Of a stretch of DNA of 64,000 nucleotides, positions 18,812-27,434 are shown piece by piece. Source of the stretch: an uncultured Methanoregula sp. (GTDB lineage: Archaea; Halobacteriota; Methanomicrobia; Methanomicrobiales; Methanospirillaceae); NCBI RefSeq assembly GCF_963662735.1, contig NZ_OY759744.1:2522153-2586152 (forward strand). The letters are read 5' to 3'. Below the pieces are notes generated by a model that saw only the letters and a program-made list of their open reading frames with translations, was not told the DNA's origin and ran no database searches. The position numbers were made by a program, and so were the translations under genes. The number at the start of each line of letters is the position of its first letter. The first letter of the stretch is position 1.

Positions 18812-19837
18812 ATGATTCTGCCACCGGAAATCCTCATCGCAATGATCATCGTCATTGCCCTGATATTTGACTTTACCAACGGGTTCCATGATGCAGCAAA
18901 TGCAATATCGACCGTTATCTCCACAAAAGTCCTCACCCCGAGAAAAGCAGTAATTTTTGCAGCGTTTTTTAATTTTCTCGCTGCATTTGTCATGGGTGTT
19001 GCCGTTGCATCCACGATGAGCCATATCGTCATCCTGGACCGGGTTGTTACGGGGATGATCCCGTACATTATCCTGGGGGCATTGCTCTCGGCGATAGCCT
19101 GGAATATTATCACCTGGAAGATTGCCCTTCCCACCTCATCGTCGCACGCGCTTATCGGGGGCATGGTGGGGGCAGGGATCTCGGCGGCCGGCCTCTCCGT
19201 GATCCAGTGGGACACCGTCCTCTTAACCATCGTATTTATGGTCGTGTCCGCAATTATCGGGATGGTCGCGGGGTACCTGTTCATGGTCGCCCTCCTTCGG
19301 ACCGTGCGGGGAGCCCCAAAGGCAACGGCTGATTTTCATTTCAAGAAACTCCAGCTCTGTTCAGCGGCATTATTCAGCTTCTCCCATGGTTCGAACGATG
19401 CCCAGAAGACCATGGGAATTATTCTTCCCCTGCTCTTTTCCATCGGCTATTTCGGGGCATCCGCGGACCCGAATAACCTTCCTGTTCCGACATGGGTCAT
19501 TCTTGGCTGTTATGCCGCGATCTCCCTTGGCACCCTGTCCGGGGGTATGCGGATCGTGAAGACCATGGGATACAAGATCATGAAGGTGCGTCCTGTCCAT
19601 GGTTTTGCCGCGGAGACCGCGAGCGCTACGACCATTATAGGGGCATCCCTTGCAGGGATCCCGGTCAGTACTACCCAGGTGATCAGTTCAGCGATCATGG
19701 GCGTTGGTTCCACGAGCGGCGTCCATAACGTTGGCTGGGGTGTCGGGAAGAGAATCCTGTGGGCATGGGTACTGACCATTCCCCTCAGTGCAGGACTGGG
19801 GTTCCTCATGTTCCGGCTGATCAGCCTGGTTATGTAA
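18812..19837 (+). CDS. pit: PiT family inorganic phosphate permease
   Basis: 341 aa with ten or so TM helices and the two family signatures: DFTNGFHDAANAIST near the N-terminus and FSHGSNDAQKTMGI in the middle, which mark the inverted repeat of PHO-4/PiT carriers. It imports phosphate (or metal phosphate) with H+ or Na+. GGGAG lies 7 nt before the ATG. It follows DUF47 in one transcript, ended by a hairpin terminator. Confidence 0.95.
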   Translation: MILPPEILIAMIIVIALIFDFTNGFHDAANAISTVISTKVLTPRKAVIFAAFFNFLAAFVMGVAVASTMSHIVILDRVVTGMIPYIILGALLSAIAWNIITWKIALPTSSSHALIGGMVGAGISAAGLSVIQWDTVLLTIVFMVVSAIIGMVAGYLFMVALLRTVRGAPKATADFHFKKLQLCSAALFSFSHGSNDAQKTMGIILPLLFSIGYFGASADPNNLPVPTWVILGCYAAISLGTLSGGMRIVKTMGYKIMKVRPVHGFAAETASATTIIGASLAGIPVSTTQVISSAIMGVGSTSGVHNVGWGVGKRILWAWVLTIPLSAGLGFLMFRLISLVM

Positions 19838-19860
19838 GCGAAAGAGAGAACGTTCCAGCA

Positions 19861-19892
19861 CCGGAAGTTGTCTTACTTCCGGCATTTTTTAT
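19861..19892 (+). terminator. Hairpin plus T tract after the DUF47-PiT operon
   Basis: CCGGAAGT-TGTCTT-ACTTCCGG (19861-19882), an 8-bp perfect stem, is followed by CATTTTTTATT. The position is 24 nt after the PiT stop. Confidence 0.75.
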
Positions 19893-19939
19893 TGATGAAC
19901 GCGAGGAAATTTTCCGGGAGTCTCATCCCTACCCTGCGA

Positions 19940-20125
19940 TCAATGAAACAGGCATCCCCAGATCCATGATTTCAGGGGAGCCAGGAACGATGTCGAAGTA
20001 TTGTAGTCCTCCGTTTCGCGGGCAATCCTGTCGCCTTCCCGGGTCCTGGCCGGGGGCTTCGTGTGCCCGGTGCCAGGGACTTCCCATTCAGTATCATAGA
20101 ATTCGGGAACCGTCTCATCGTCCAT
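19940..20125 (-). CDS. Possible small acidic protein (61 aa)
   Basis: Starts MDDETVPEFYDTEW; GGTGGTG lies shortly upstream. The N-terminus is acidic, the middle charged and the C-terminus aromatic (KSWIWGCLFH). Support comes mainly from a copy of the window's recurrent palindromic promoter element at 20201-20225, oriented toward it. No homolog is recognised and coding could be chance. Confidence 0.4.
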   Translation of the reverse strand: MDDETVPEFYDTEWEVPGTGHTKPPARTREGDRIARETEDYNTSTSFLAPLKSWIWGCLFH

Positions 20126-20200
20126 TTCTTCACCACCGGGTATATCAGGAATCCACGACACCGCAGGATGTCGCTTCACTCATGCGTCAGACTGGCAGGG

Positions 20201-20225
20201 TAAATAATCTGGCGATGAGTGAAAA
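20201..20225 (-). promoter_or_regulatory. Recurrent palindromic promoter element (copy a)
   Basis: On the minus strand TTTTCACTCATCGCC (20211-20225) is followed by the TATA-like GATTATTTA (20201-20209), with TGCAA further upstream. Same layout as the copies near 28.5, 29.2, 30.5, 31.9, 32.3, 42.6, 44.8 and 54.7 kb. Confidence 0.6.
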
Positions 20226-20401
20226 GGGTATTGCAGTTATACGACCCCGGACCGGGAGACCACCGGGGCAGGCACCAAGCGGGGATTGATCGGATATGCG
20301 ATAACGCATTCAGAGGCTGATGGAATGGCAGGATAGCACGGACAGAACCCGTGACGGGATGCTCTTTTCCCGCAAACGGGCTATAAAAAAGGAGATCGGT
20401 C

Positions 20402-22114
20402 TCATCCGGTATTCTTCAGCATCCCATAATGCCGGATCTTAGCCTCCATTTCAGGACTCAGTTGTTTGACCAGCTCTGCATTGTACACGCCGGAAGGGGA
20501 AGGAACAATCGTATTGTTGAATATCTGCATACTTGCAACCGCATATGACCGCGAGATCGCAGCAGGGGATCCGTCACTGACGGACGGGTCAATGTCCAGG
20601 GCAAAGATCGAGATGGTGTTATCGCTGTTACGGACAATCTCGAATGAGCGGAACTCCTGGGGGAAATCCCGCAGCGAGGGTGTCTCAACCTCCCAGAACC
20701 CGAGTTCGGGATGGGCGGGATCCGTTGACGGGAATGGAGTTACGGTATTCTTGTGAATATGTCCCGCGACCCACAGGATGAGATTCGGATAGGCATGCAG
20801 GGTGGCAATCAGCTTCTGCTCTGATACCGGGGAGGTGCGGGTCCAGAGTTTTGGGGAATCCGGCAGTTCGTTGCGTATCGGGATGTGCGAAGCAACGATC
20901 ATCAGTTTCCCTTCTGCCTGGCCTGTTTCCAGTTCATTCACCAGCCAGTTGTAGCGGGCAATGTCAAGGGAACCGGACATATAGAATGTGGTATTGGGAT
21001 CGGTATCCTTCTGGGTATCGTCAAGCACAATCACCTTGATCGGCACATCCGATCTCGGTTCGAACGAATAACTGGCGAACCCTGCCGGTACATCGGACCT
21101 GTTGAACCCGTGCCCGCCGGGACTTGAGTTGGTTATGAAAAATTCGCCCATCCATTCAGGCCGCGAGATTGCACGGCGGTTCGGATCGGCTGCAGGAATT
21201 GTTGGCGAAGTATTGAATGCACTGACCCGTCCTGCGCCGATCACATCGCCGTACTTGGTCCGGCCGTCAATTGCGCCCGTGTAGAAGCCGCGGCTGTCAA
21301 GACCAAGGGGATTCCTGAAAATATCTCCCTGGTTAAGAATTATATTGCCGGTCAGGTTCTGTTTCACATAGGCATTGGGAACGCTGGTTCCCATCCAGAA
21401 CTGATCGTGGTTACCGATGGCCTGGTACCACGGGATCGTCCTGTTCAGCCCGGCTGCCTTGTACGTATCCTGGTAATCATTGAGCGGCCCGAAGACAGGA
21501 TCATCCTTTGCACCGGAATCGGGGTTTATTGTTTTGCCGTCAAGGACATCGATATACCAGCGGAGTTCGTTATACTGGTTGTTGTTGATGGCATCGCCAA
21601 GGAAGAGACCGAAATCAAACGGTTCCTGCATATGCAGGACATTTACGGTCTGGACAGCGGCATCGAGCACCTGGGTTGTGTACAGCATCGTCGCAGTATA
21701 TGCCGACGGGCTCCCGCCCCTGTAGCCAAAAACGATTGGCTGGGCGGGAGTTTCCTTGTCGGTGATATGGACATCGCTCATGGTGAAGAAATGCAGGAGC
21801 CGTACTGAACCGTTGACCGGTGTACCGGCATAGCCGGCCGGCATCAGGTCCAGTCGTTTCCTATACCCGACCCCGTTTCCATACTGCCAGACACCATAAC
21901 CGTCCGCTGAATAGTTGGCAACCTGGCAGGGCAGGAGTTTGGGCGAATCGGAAGGAACCGGTACGGGAATAATCGTCCTTTCAAGGGTTGTATTGACCGT
22001 GGAATTTATCGGGTAGCCAAAACCAAGGCTCCCGATATTCAAAAAAACGGTCATCCCTGCCAGGGCCACAACCAAAAAGACGACGAGTATCCCGACTTTT
22101 GCCTCTTCTTCCAT
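20402..22114 (-). CDS. Secreted/membrane-anchored metallophosphoesterase (TIGR03768-like)
   Basis: 570 aa starting MEEEAKVGILVV with one N-terminal TM anchor. Calcineurin-type metal motifs occur in order: MSDVHIT (DxH), FLGDAINN (GD), AIGNHDQF (GNHD), VASHIPIR (His) and VAGHIHKN (GHxH), so the dinuclear metal site is complete. The long spacing and the internal PFDFGLFLGD match the TIGR03768 group. It probably hydrolyses phosphoester or nucleotide substrates outside the cell. AAGGTG precedes the ATG at 22114, and an AT-rich box lies just upstream (about 22125-22145). Single gene, no operon partner. Confidence 0.9.
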   Translation of the reverse strand: MEEEAKVGILVVFLVVALAGMTVFLNIGSLGFGYPINSTVNTTLERTIIPVPVPSDSPKLLPCQVANYSADGYGVWQYGNGVGYRKRLDLMPAGYAGTPVNGSVRLLHFFTMSDVHITDKETPAQPIVFGYRGGSPSAYTATMLYTTQVLDAAVQTVNVLHMQEPFDFGLFLGDAINNNQYNELRWYIDVLDGKTINPDSGAKDDPVFGPLNDYQDTYKAAGLNRTIPWYQAIGNHDQFWMGTSVPNAYVKQNLTGNIILNQGDIFRNPLGLDSRGFYTGAIDGRTKYGDVIGAGRVSAFNTSPTIPAADPNRRAISRPEWMGEFFITNSSPGGHGFNRSDVPAGFASYSFEPRSDVPIKVIVLDDTQKDTDPNTTFYMSGSLDIARYNWLVNELETGQAEGKLMIVASHIPIRNELPDSPKLWTRTSPVSEQKLIATLHAYPNLILWVAGHIHKNTVTPFPSTDPAHPELGFWEVETPSLRDFPQEFRSFEIVRNSDNTISIFALDIDPSVSDGSPAAISRSYAVASMQIFNNTIVPSPSGVYNAELVKQLSPEMEAKIRHYGMLKNTG

Positions 22115-22269
22115 ATGCACCTTAAAGAAACACTTTATTTTAATTGTTTAAGGAGTTGTCCTGCGAGGGAGCCACAGCGACCTGCGGACAACGGGTTACC
22201 CCCTGCATTCCCAGCTAAACATTTTCGACCAGGGGGGAGGGGGGCACCTCCTCCGGTACACCGTTCCCG

Positions 22270-23271
22270 CTATGCAACTTTCGGGATCCTGCAGTTCTGG
22301 CAGGTGTAATAATCCAGGTCGTATTTTGTGTCAAGAGCGTCGAGCCCGGCAGATTCGGCTGCGGTCAGGTGGTGGATATTTTCTTCGATCGCAGTGAACG
22401 TGAGGGAATCCTCATGATCTGATGCTATCGAGGAGAGCGACGTTCCGGTCCCGACCGGAATCACCTGCGGCATGGATGAGAGCGACCCGAAGCTGAATAC
22501 CGTCCCGTCATAGGTGATGATGTTCGGTTCGGTGGATTCGATGAATGCATACATTGTCCCGCGGTAACCATATGGAGAGGGGACGGATATTCCTGCGGTC
22601 ATGTGATCCTCCTTAACAAAGTAAAAGACCGCCGAGCCGTAACCGAGTTCGCGGAGGAGTGCGGCCAGGAGCATGGATTTCTCGCCGCAGACACCTTCGC
22701 CGCTGTACATGACTTCATACGGGTAACGGTACTGCTTCGGGTCATCATGGTACGGGATGTGCTGGACGAGACTTACTGCGATCCGGGCCTGGTCATCTGT
22801 AACGGACGTCTTTTCCCGGATTGCTTTTGCAAGGGCGGCGATATAGGGCTGTTGTTCCCTGTCGTTCATGAACGCGAGGAAGTAGGCCTCGTTGCCATTA
22901 TTGTACGAGGGGGTCTTCCTGGTGTAGTCCTCATACACGCTGGTCGGGAGCGCAATGGCAATGATATCGGATTTGCCGTTAAGCGTGTAGGTGTAGTACT
23001 TTGCAATGGATCCCTCCGGCACGGTAATCCGCGGCATGGTTGCCGGTGTCGGCTTGAGCGCCTTTGACGTTGTCGGTACCATCGCGGGTACCGAAGTTTT
23101 TTCGGTTGTCACGACAGGAGTGCTGACGGTCCGGCTCGTTTCCGTTATCCGGATCACCGCGGGGATACTGGTCGTATGGGCGGCGGTCTGCGTGCCGGCG
23201 CACCCGGCAGCAAGGACAAGCAACGCAATACATGCAGCCACGAGAAAGGGGAAGTACATCTTCATGTTCAT
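22270..23271 (-). CDS. Transglutaminase-like lipoprotein, copy 1 (catalytic Cys present)
   Basis: 333 aa from ATG at 23271 (GGAG just upstream). Signal peptide with lipobox LVLAAGC, a Thr/Pro/Val-rich linker, then a transglutaminase-like fold: ARIAVSLVQHIPYH, GEGVCGEKSMLLAALLRELGY (Cys about 195) and DHMTAGISV (His about 224), then YAFIESTEPN. The Cys and His suggest an active acyl-transfer or protease core on the cell surface. Two homologs occur in the window (40244 and 42963). The C-terminus ends with a CQNC motif. Substrate unknown. Confidence 0.85.
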   Translation of the reverse strand: MNMKMYFPFLVAACIALLVLAAGCAGTQTAAHTTSIPAVIRITETSRTVSTPVVTTEKTSVPAMVPTTSKALKPTPATMPRITVPEGSIAKYYTYTLNGKSDIIAIALPTSVYEDYTRKTPSYNNGNEAYFLAFMNDREQQPYIAALAKAIREKTSVTDDQARIAVSLVQHIPYHDDPKQYRYPYEVMYSGEGVCGEKSMLLAALLRELGYGSAVFYFVKEDHMTAGISVPSPYGYRGTMYAFIESTEPNIITYDGTVFSFGSLSSMPQVIPVGTGTSLSSIASDHEDSLTFTAIEENIHHLTAAESAGLDALDTKYDLDYYTCQNCRIPKVA

Positions 23272-23524
23272 TCTGCTCCGGTCCTCCACCTGAACGCACG
23301 ACAGATCAGGTGTTTCGGGTAATAATCCTCGGGAACGAGGGATGATGAAGGTTCCGTTTTTCTGTTACGAGGGGGGTGTCCAATCCGGGTACCCGAAAAC
23401 TGGAAATTACTCTTCATGTATCGGCGGACACCTCGCAGATCTCCGAACCTGCTTTTCGAAAGAAACAAGAATACCCCCGACTCAATAGAAAATTATCCGT
23501 ATCGCGAGTCCTCCGGTCAGGTGC

Positions 23525-25693
23525 ATGTCAGTGGATATCAGAAAAAAGACCGTTATTATTGTCGGCATCACTCTTCTCTGCCTTATTCTCGCCATTTACA
23601 TTTCCTCCGAGATGATTATACAGGGTGGCTTCTCCCGCGTTGAATCACAGAGTGCACAAAAAGATATGGACCGGGCCGTTGTCGCGCTGTGCAATGATAT
23701 CAATACCCTCGATGCCATGACCGACGACTGGGCATCGAGAGACAATACACGCCAGTTTGTTGCAAATAATACTCCCGGTGAACAATGGTCACCGCTTGAT
23801 TCTGATCTCTTCGAACGGCTTTTTATCAATGTTATCCTGCTTTCAGATGACAGAGGGAATCTCATTGCTGGCCGGGATTACGATCTTACGAACCGTACGC
23901 CCGGGCCGGTACCACCGGATCTTCGCACGATAATTACTACTTACCCCGCCTCGGGATATCCGGGCAGTAACGGAATAGGAACGATGGGAGTCGTTGAGCT
24001 GCCTGATGGCCCGATGATGATTGCCATCCGCCCTGTATTTCGTGATCCCGGTAACCATGTCGTGGCCGGGTACTTCCTGATGGGCAGGTATATCGATAAC
24101 AAGGAGATTGCCCGGCTCTCGTCCATTACCAAACTCAACCTTGAAATGCACCCGTATCATGACCGTTCGATGCCCCCGGATTTTATCAGGGTGATCCCCG
24201 GTTTCAACACATCATCGGCCCCCTTCATCCAGCGACTGAATAATGACGCTCTGGTGTTTGATGCTCCCACGGTTATCGAGCCGTTCAATAGTACCACGCT
24301 TGGATCGTACGCCCTTATCCGGGACATTTATGGAGGTCCGGCTTTTATCCTCCGTGCCACTATCCCCCGGGATATCTATGCACAGGGGAAGTCCACGAGC
24401 CTCTATTTTATTGTCCTGCTCTTTGCATCAGGTCTCATCATTGGCCTGGTCATGCTCGTCCTCCTTGAAAAAACGGTTCTCTCGCGGCTTGGACTTTTGA
24501 GCAGGAGTGTCAGTGATATCGGCAGAACCCGGGATTTCTCGGCACGCGTCGGGATAAACGGCGGGGATGAAATCGGGAGTCTTGCCGGCAATGTCAACGG
24601 GATGCTCGAAGATCTCGAACAGTCGCAGACTGTCTTAAAAAACCGTCTCATCCAGAGTGAAGAGCAATACCGGCTCTTCTTCAACAGCATCAGCGATCCC
24701 GTGATCATCTGTCGTTTCGACCGGGAGGACGAGGCCGGGAAAATTTTTGAAATAAACGATGCGGCTCTCCAGGTACTGGGTTATTCGCGCAATGAACTGC
24801 TCGCGATGTCCCCGTCTGCGGTATTTTCTGCCGGTGCCGCAGAAAACCTCAGCAGGTTTAAGGGAGGGCTCCCGTCAGAAGGGAGCACCCGGTTCGAATC
24901 AGTGCTCCGGAAGAAGAACGGGGATGAGGTTTCCGTGGAAGTGAATGCCCGCTTGTTCGACCAGTTCGTAAATAACGCGGTACTCACCATTTCCCGGGAT
25001 ATCACCGAACGTAACATGGCTGAAGGGGCAATCCGCCAGGCTACCAAGAAACTCAATCTCCTGAATTTCGTGACATTCAATGATATCCAGAATGTCAGTT
25101 ATATCCTTGGCGGGTACCTGAGTCTCGAGGAGAAGATTGTCAATGATGAGACCCTCCGGAAATACCTGGAAAAAGAAAAAGAGGCCCTTGCTCGGATCTC
25201 CAGTGCCCTCACGTTTGCCAGGCAGTACCAGGACCTTGGCGTGAAACCACCGCTGTGGCAGAACGTGAACCAGGTGTTTATCTTCGCCATATCCCACCTG
25301 GATCTTTCCCGGATAACCCGGGAAGTAAAACTCGACGAACTGGAAATTTTTGCCGATCCGCTCCTTGAATCGGTTTTCTTCCACCTGGCTCAAAATGTCC
25401 TCGTGCATGGAAGTTCCGCATCGAAGATCACGATTGGGTATTATGAAACGCCCGGTGGACTTACCATCGTGTTCGAGGACAATGGGAAGGGTATTCCGGA
25501 AGAGAGAAAAGAGAAGATCTTCATGAGGGGATCGGGTGAGAATACGTCGATGGGACTCTTCCTGGCTAAGGAGATCCTGGAGATTACGGGCATCACGATC
25601 ATCGAAACCGGAACCATCGGGAAAGGTGCCCGCTTCGAGATCCGGGTTCCCAAAAAATTATTCCGGTTTTTTGGAGACGGAACAATCCGGTGA
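23525..25693 (+). CDS. Sensor kinase-like protein (CHASE4, HAMP, PAS, HATPase) with altered H-box
   Basis: 722 aa. TM at about 10-30, CHASE4-type extracellular domain (ALCNDINTLDAMTDDWASRDN is diagnostic), second TM at about 300-320, HAMP-like segment, PAS (about 375-495), then the helix KKLNLLNFVTFNDIQN. In the neighbouring 758-aa kinase the matching segment is KLNLLSSITRHDILNQ, so the phospho-acceptor His is Asn here (N519). The ATPase domain is intact (FEDNGKGI, NTSMGLFLAKEIL). It may be a pseudokinase or partner of another kinase. No response regulator nearby. Divergent from the transglutaminase-like gene at 22270. Confidence 0.9.
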   Translation: MSVDIRKKTVIIVGITLLCLILAIYISSEMIIQGGFSRVESQSAQKDMDRAVVALCNDINTLDAMTDDWASRDNTRQFVANNTPGEQWSPLDSDLFERLFINVILLSDDRGNLIAGRDYDLTNRTPGPVPPDLRTIITTYPASGYPGSNGIGTMGVVELPDGPMMIAIRPVFRDPGNHVVAGYFLMGRYIDNKEIARLSSITKLNLEMHPYHDRSMPPDFIRVIPGFNTSSAPFIQRLNNDALVFDAPTVIEPFNSTTLGSYALIRDIYGGPAFILRATIPRDIYAQGKSTSLYFIVLLFASGLIIGLVMLVLLEKTVLSRLGLLSRSVSDIGRTRDFSARVGINGGDEIGSLAGNVNGMLEDLEQSQTVLKNRLIQSEEQYRLFFNSISDPVIICRFDREDEAGKIFEINDAALQVLGYSRNELLAMSPSAVFSAGAAENLSRFKGGLPSEGSTRFESVLRKKNGDEVSVEVNARLFDQFVNNAVLTISRDITERNMAEGAIRQATKKLNLLNFVTFNDIQNVSYILGGYLSLEEKIVNDETLRKYLEKEKEALARISSALTFARQYQDLGVKPPLWQNVNQVFIFAISHLDLSRITREVKLDELEIFADPLLESVFFHLAQNVLVHGSSASKITIGYYETPGGLTIVFEDNGKGIPEERKEKIFMRGSGENTSMGLFLAKEILEITGITIIETGTIGKGARFEIRVPKKLFRFFGDGTIR

Positions 25694-25810
25694 TTTTTTT
25701 TCGGGTCTGTTTTTCAGAGATTGAACGGGGGCTGGTGCCGGATTCGGTGAAACAACGGGGCATCCCCGCACCAGCTCAATGAGCAATACCACATGGATTT
25801 TTTACCCGGC

Positions 25811-25960
25811 TCACGCAATCGATCTGGTATCCGTAACCCGCCTCTCCTTTGCGGGGGCGTACGACAGCGACTGCACCCGAATTAAAAACCATTGTTTCTC
25901 CGCTTTGGGGAGGGCTTCGAATCCATTCAGGGCCGGTTGTTCTGGCATTTGTTCAGTCAT
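25811..25960 (-). CDS. Small protein (49 aa) of the LNGFEALPK family, copy 1
   Basis: Reads MTEQMPEQPALNGFEALPK and then QWFLIRVQSLS. A 49-aa homolog with the same length and end (RSIA / QSIA) is at 44182-44331. The start is fixed by AGGAGAA before the ATG and by a promoter conserved between the copies. A hairpin with co-varying stem sits directly before the ribosome site. Function unknown; it is probably cytoplasmic and may bind nucleic acid (aromatic and basic core), which is a guess. Confidence 0.7.
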   Translation of the reverse strand: MTEQMPEQPALNGFEALPKAEKQWFLIRVQSLSYAPAKERRVTDTRSIA

Positions 25961-26040
25961 AAAATTCTCCTGCCCGTATTGCGGGCTCTATCACGTGGTT
26001 GATTTCCCCGGGTTATAAATGACAGGAAGTTGGAAAAAAA
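25961..26040 (-). promoter_or_regulatory. Conserved promoter, hairpin and ribosome site of small protein copy 1
   Basis: Minus-strand order: a T-rich and TTCCAACTTCCTG block (26023-26040), the TATA element ATTTATAACC (26011-26020), a GCCCG-5nt-CGGGC hairpin (25972-25986), AGGAGAA, ATG. The same order and spacing is found at 44332-44414. The hairpin abuts the Shine-Dalgarno, so it could gate translation. Confidence 0.65.
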
Positions 26041-26317
26041 CGAGGGAACATTTTCCACACAGACCAGTCATCAGGAGGAGAGGTTGAGGAGCCATCAGGT
26101 TTCGATTGCACCCGGGGGTACGCCACAGGAACGGAGCGAGTGCCGGGAAATTCTGGTGCGGGAGAGGTAACCGGCGGAATCCGGTGATGAGACCGGGAGA
26201 ACCACGAAAGACGGGCTACCCCCCGGCCCCCTGCAATAAGTTCTGATTCGGGGTAGCCACCGGGCTGGCTTTGCATCAAACGATACAATCATTATCTCAT
26301 GCGGTAAGGGACATGCG

Positions 26318-26803
26318 ATGAATACCATGTCTCCGTCAGATGAGTTGTACAGGAAGTTTCCTTTCCGCGTGAAAATGAGTGGCCGGTATGTGGCCGGCTT
26401 TCTTGAGGTCTCCCCCCTCCCGCAGAACCTGAAAAACACCAGCCAGCGGAAGAGTGGCGGCCCGCCCACTGCCATGGGGCTGGAAGGCCAGAATACCCCG
26501 TTTTTCATCAACCTTGAACGGGGGAGCTCCTCCGATCTCGGGTTTGAACAGTGGGTCAGCATGGTGCGGAGTTATGGTCCGGCAACGGGAGAAGGCTCTC
26601 TGCTCCCGGAATACAAACGACCGTTCACGATCGAGGTATGCGATACGAACGGGGAAGTTACGGATACGTATCATCTTACACAATGCTGGGTAACCGAGTA
26701 CACGGCAGTCCCGAACCCTGATGCCAGCTCCTATGAGATCGCCATTGAGCACCTGAGGCTCGGGTTCGATCAATGGGAACAGGGCCCGCGTGAGGATACG
26801 TAA
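26318..26803 (+). CDS. Phage tail tube-like protein (T4 gp19 / contractile injection tube family)
   Basis: 161 aa. The layout matches gp19-type tube proteins: an opening strand (LYRKFPFRVKMSGRYVAGFLEVSPL), a central FINLERGSSSDLGFEQWV, then RPFTIEVCDTNGEVTDTYHL, QCWVTEYTAV and an end of the type YEIAIEHLRLGFDQWEQ. These proteins stack as hexamers to form the inner tube of phage tails or extracellular injection systems. No sheath, baseplate, spike or AAA+ gene is nearby, so it is an orphan: a remnant or a protein with its own use. AAGGGA about 7 nt before the ATG. Confidence 0.7.
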   Translation: MNTMSPSDELYRKFPFRVKMSGRYVAGFLEVSPLPQNLKNTSQRKSGGPPTAMGLEGQNTPFFINLERGSSSDLGFEQWVSMVRSYGPATGEGSLLPEYKRPFTIEVCDTNGEVTDTYHLTQCWVTEYTAVPNPDASSYEIAIEHLRLGFDQWEQGPREDT

Positions 26804-27434
26804 GGGGCATGTGGCATCCCCGCGTCGGATCAATTGCCGGGCCTGATACGGGGGATGGACCCGGCGGGGACGGAGAGGCACGGGGGTCTCTCACACAGCG
26901 AGGAAGGAGAAGACTCGCGATCCTAATCTCGTTTGAAAAAAATTAAATCCCAATCGGGACTCGGATTTGTTCCGGAAAAGAGTATGGGGTCAGCCACCCC
27001 CCGGATTCACCGCAGATACCTATCCGGAGCACTACACCAGCCAGATCAGTTCTCCGTCGTAGACCCCCTATACGGGCAATCCCCCGGTGCACAATAACAA
27101 CCATAATTCGCAAAAACGCAGCCATATTTCTCCCAATTTTGCCATTTTTTACGTCGGAGATGAACAGCCGGATTTAGCCGCGTTTGGAGGGGCGATCGCT
27201 TCCCGGATCGACCATCAGTAGCGGAAAATGAAAGGAAGGCCTGTTTTGGGGGTCTCGCCGGATAGCAGGGATAAACTGCCACCATTCATGACAGGGCGCC
27301 ACGCTGCCGATACAATTAACCTGCCGTTCCTTTGATGAGTTTCATATACCCGTACCGCTCCGTATACCTAAGGAGAACAGGTAAGAATGCTCCGGGGGGA
27401 ATTTCTCCCCGGACCAGGAACCCGAGGCAGGATT
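26804..27434. other. Intergenic region with decayed repeat and agmatinase leader
   Basis: No supported gene in the first 540 bases. About 27130-27260 shows decayed similarity to the dispersed repeats of the 46-60 kb region (CCATTTTTTACGTCG, GAAAATGAAAGGAAGGCC, GGCCTGTTTTGG). Before the agmatinase gene there is a TATA-like box (TTCATATAC, about 27348), AAGGAGA at 27370-27376, an in-frame ATG at 27387 and a strong hairpin (TCCGGGG/CCCCGGA, 27391-27412). Confidence 0.45.
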
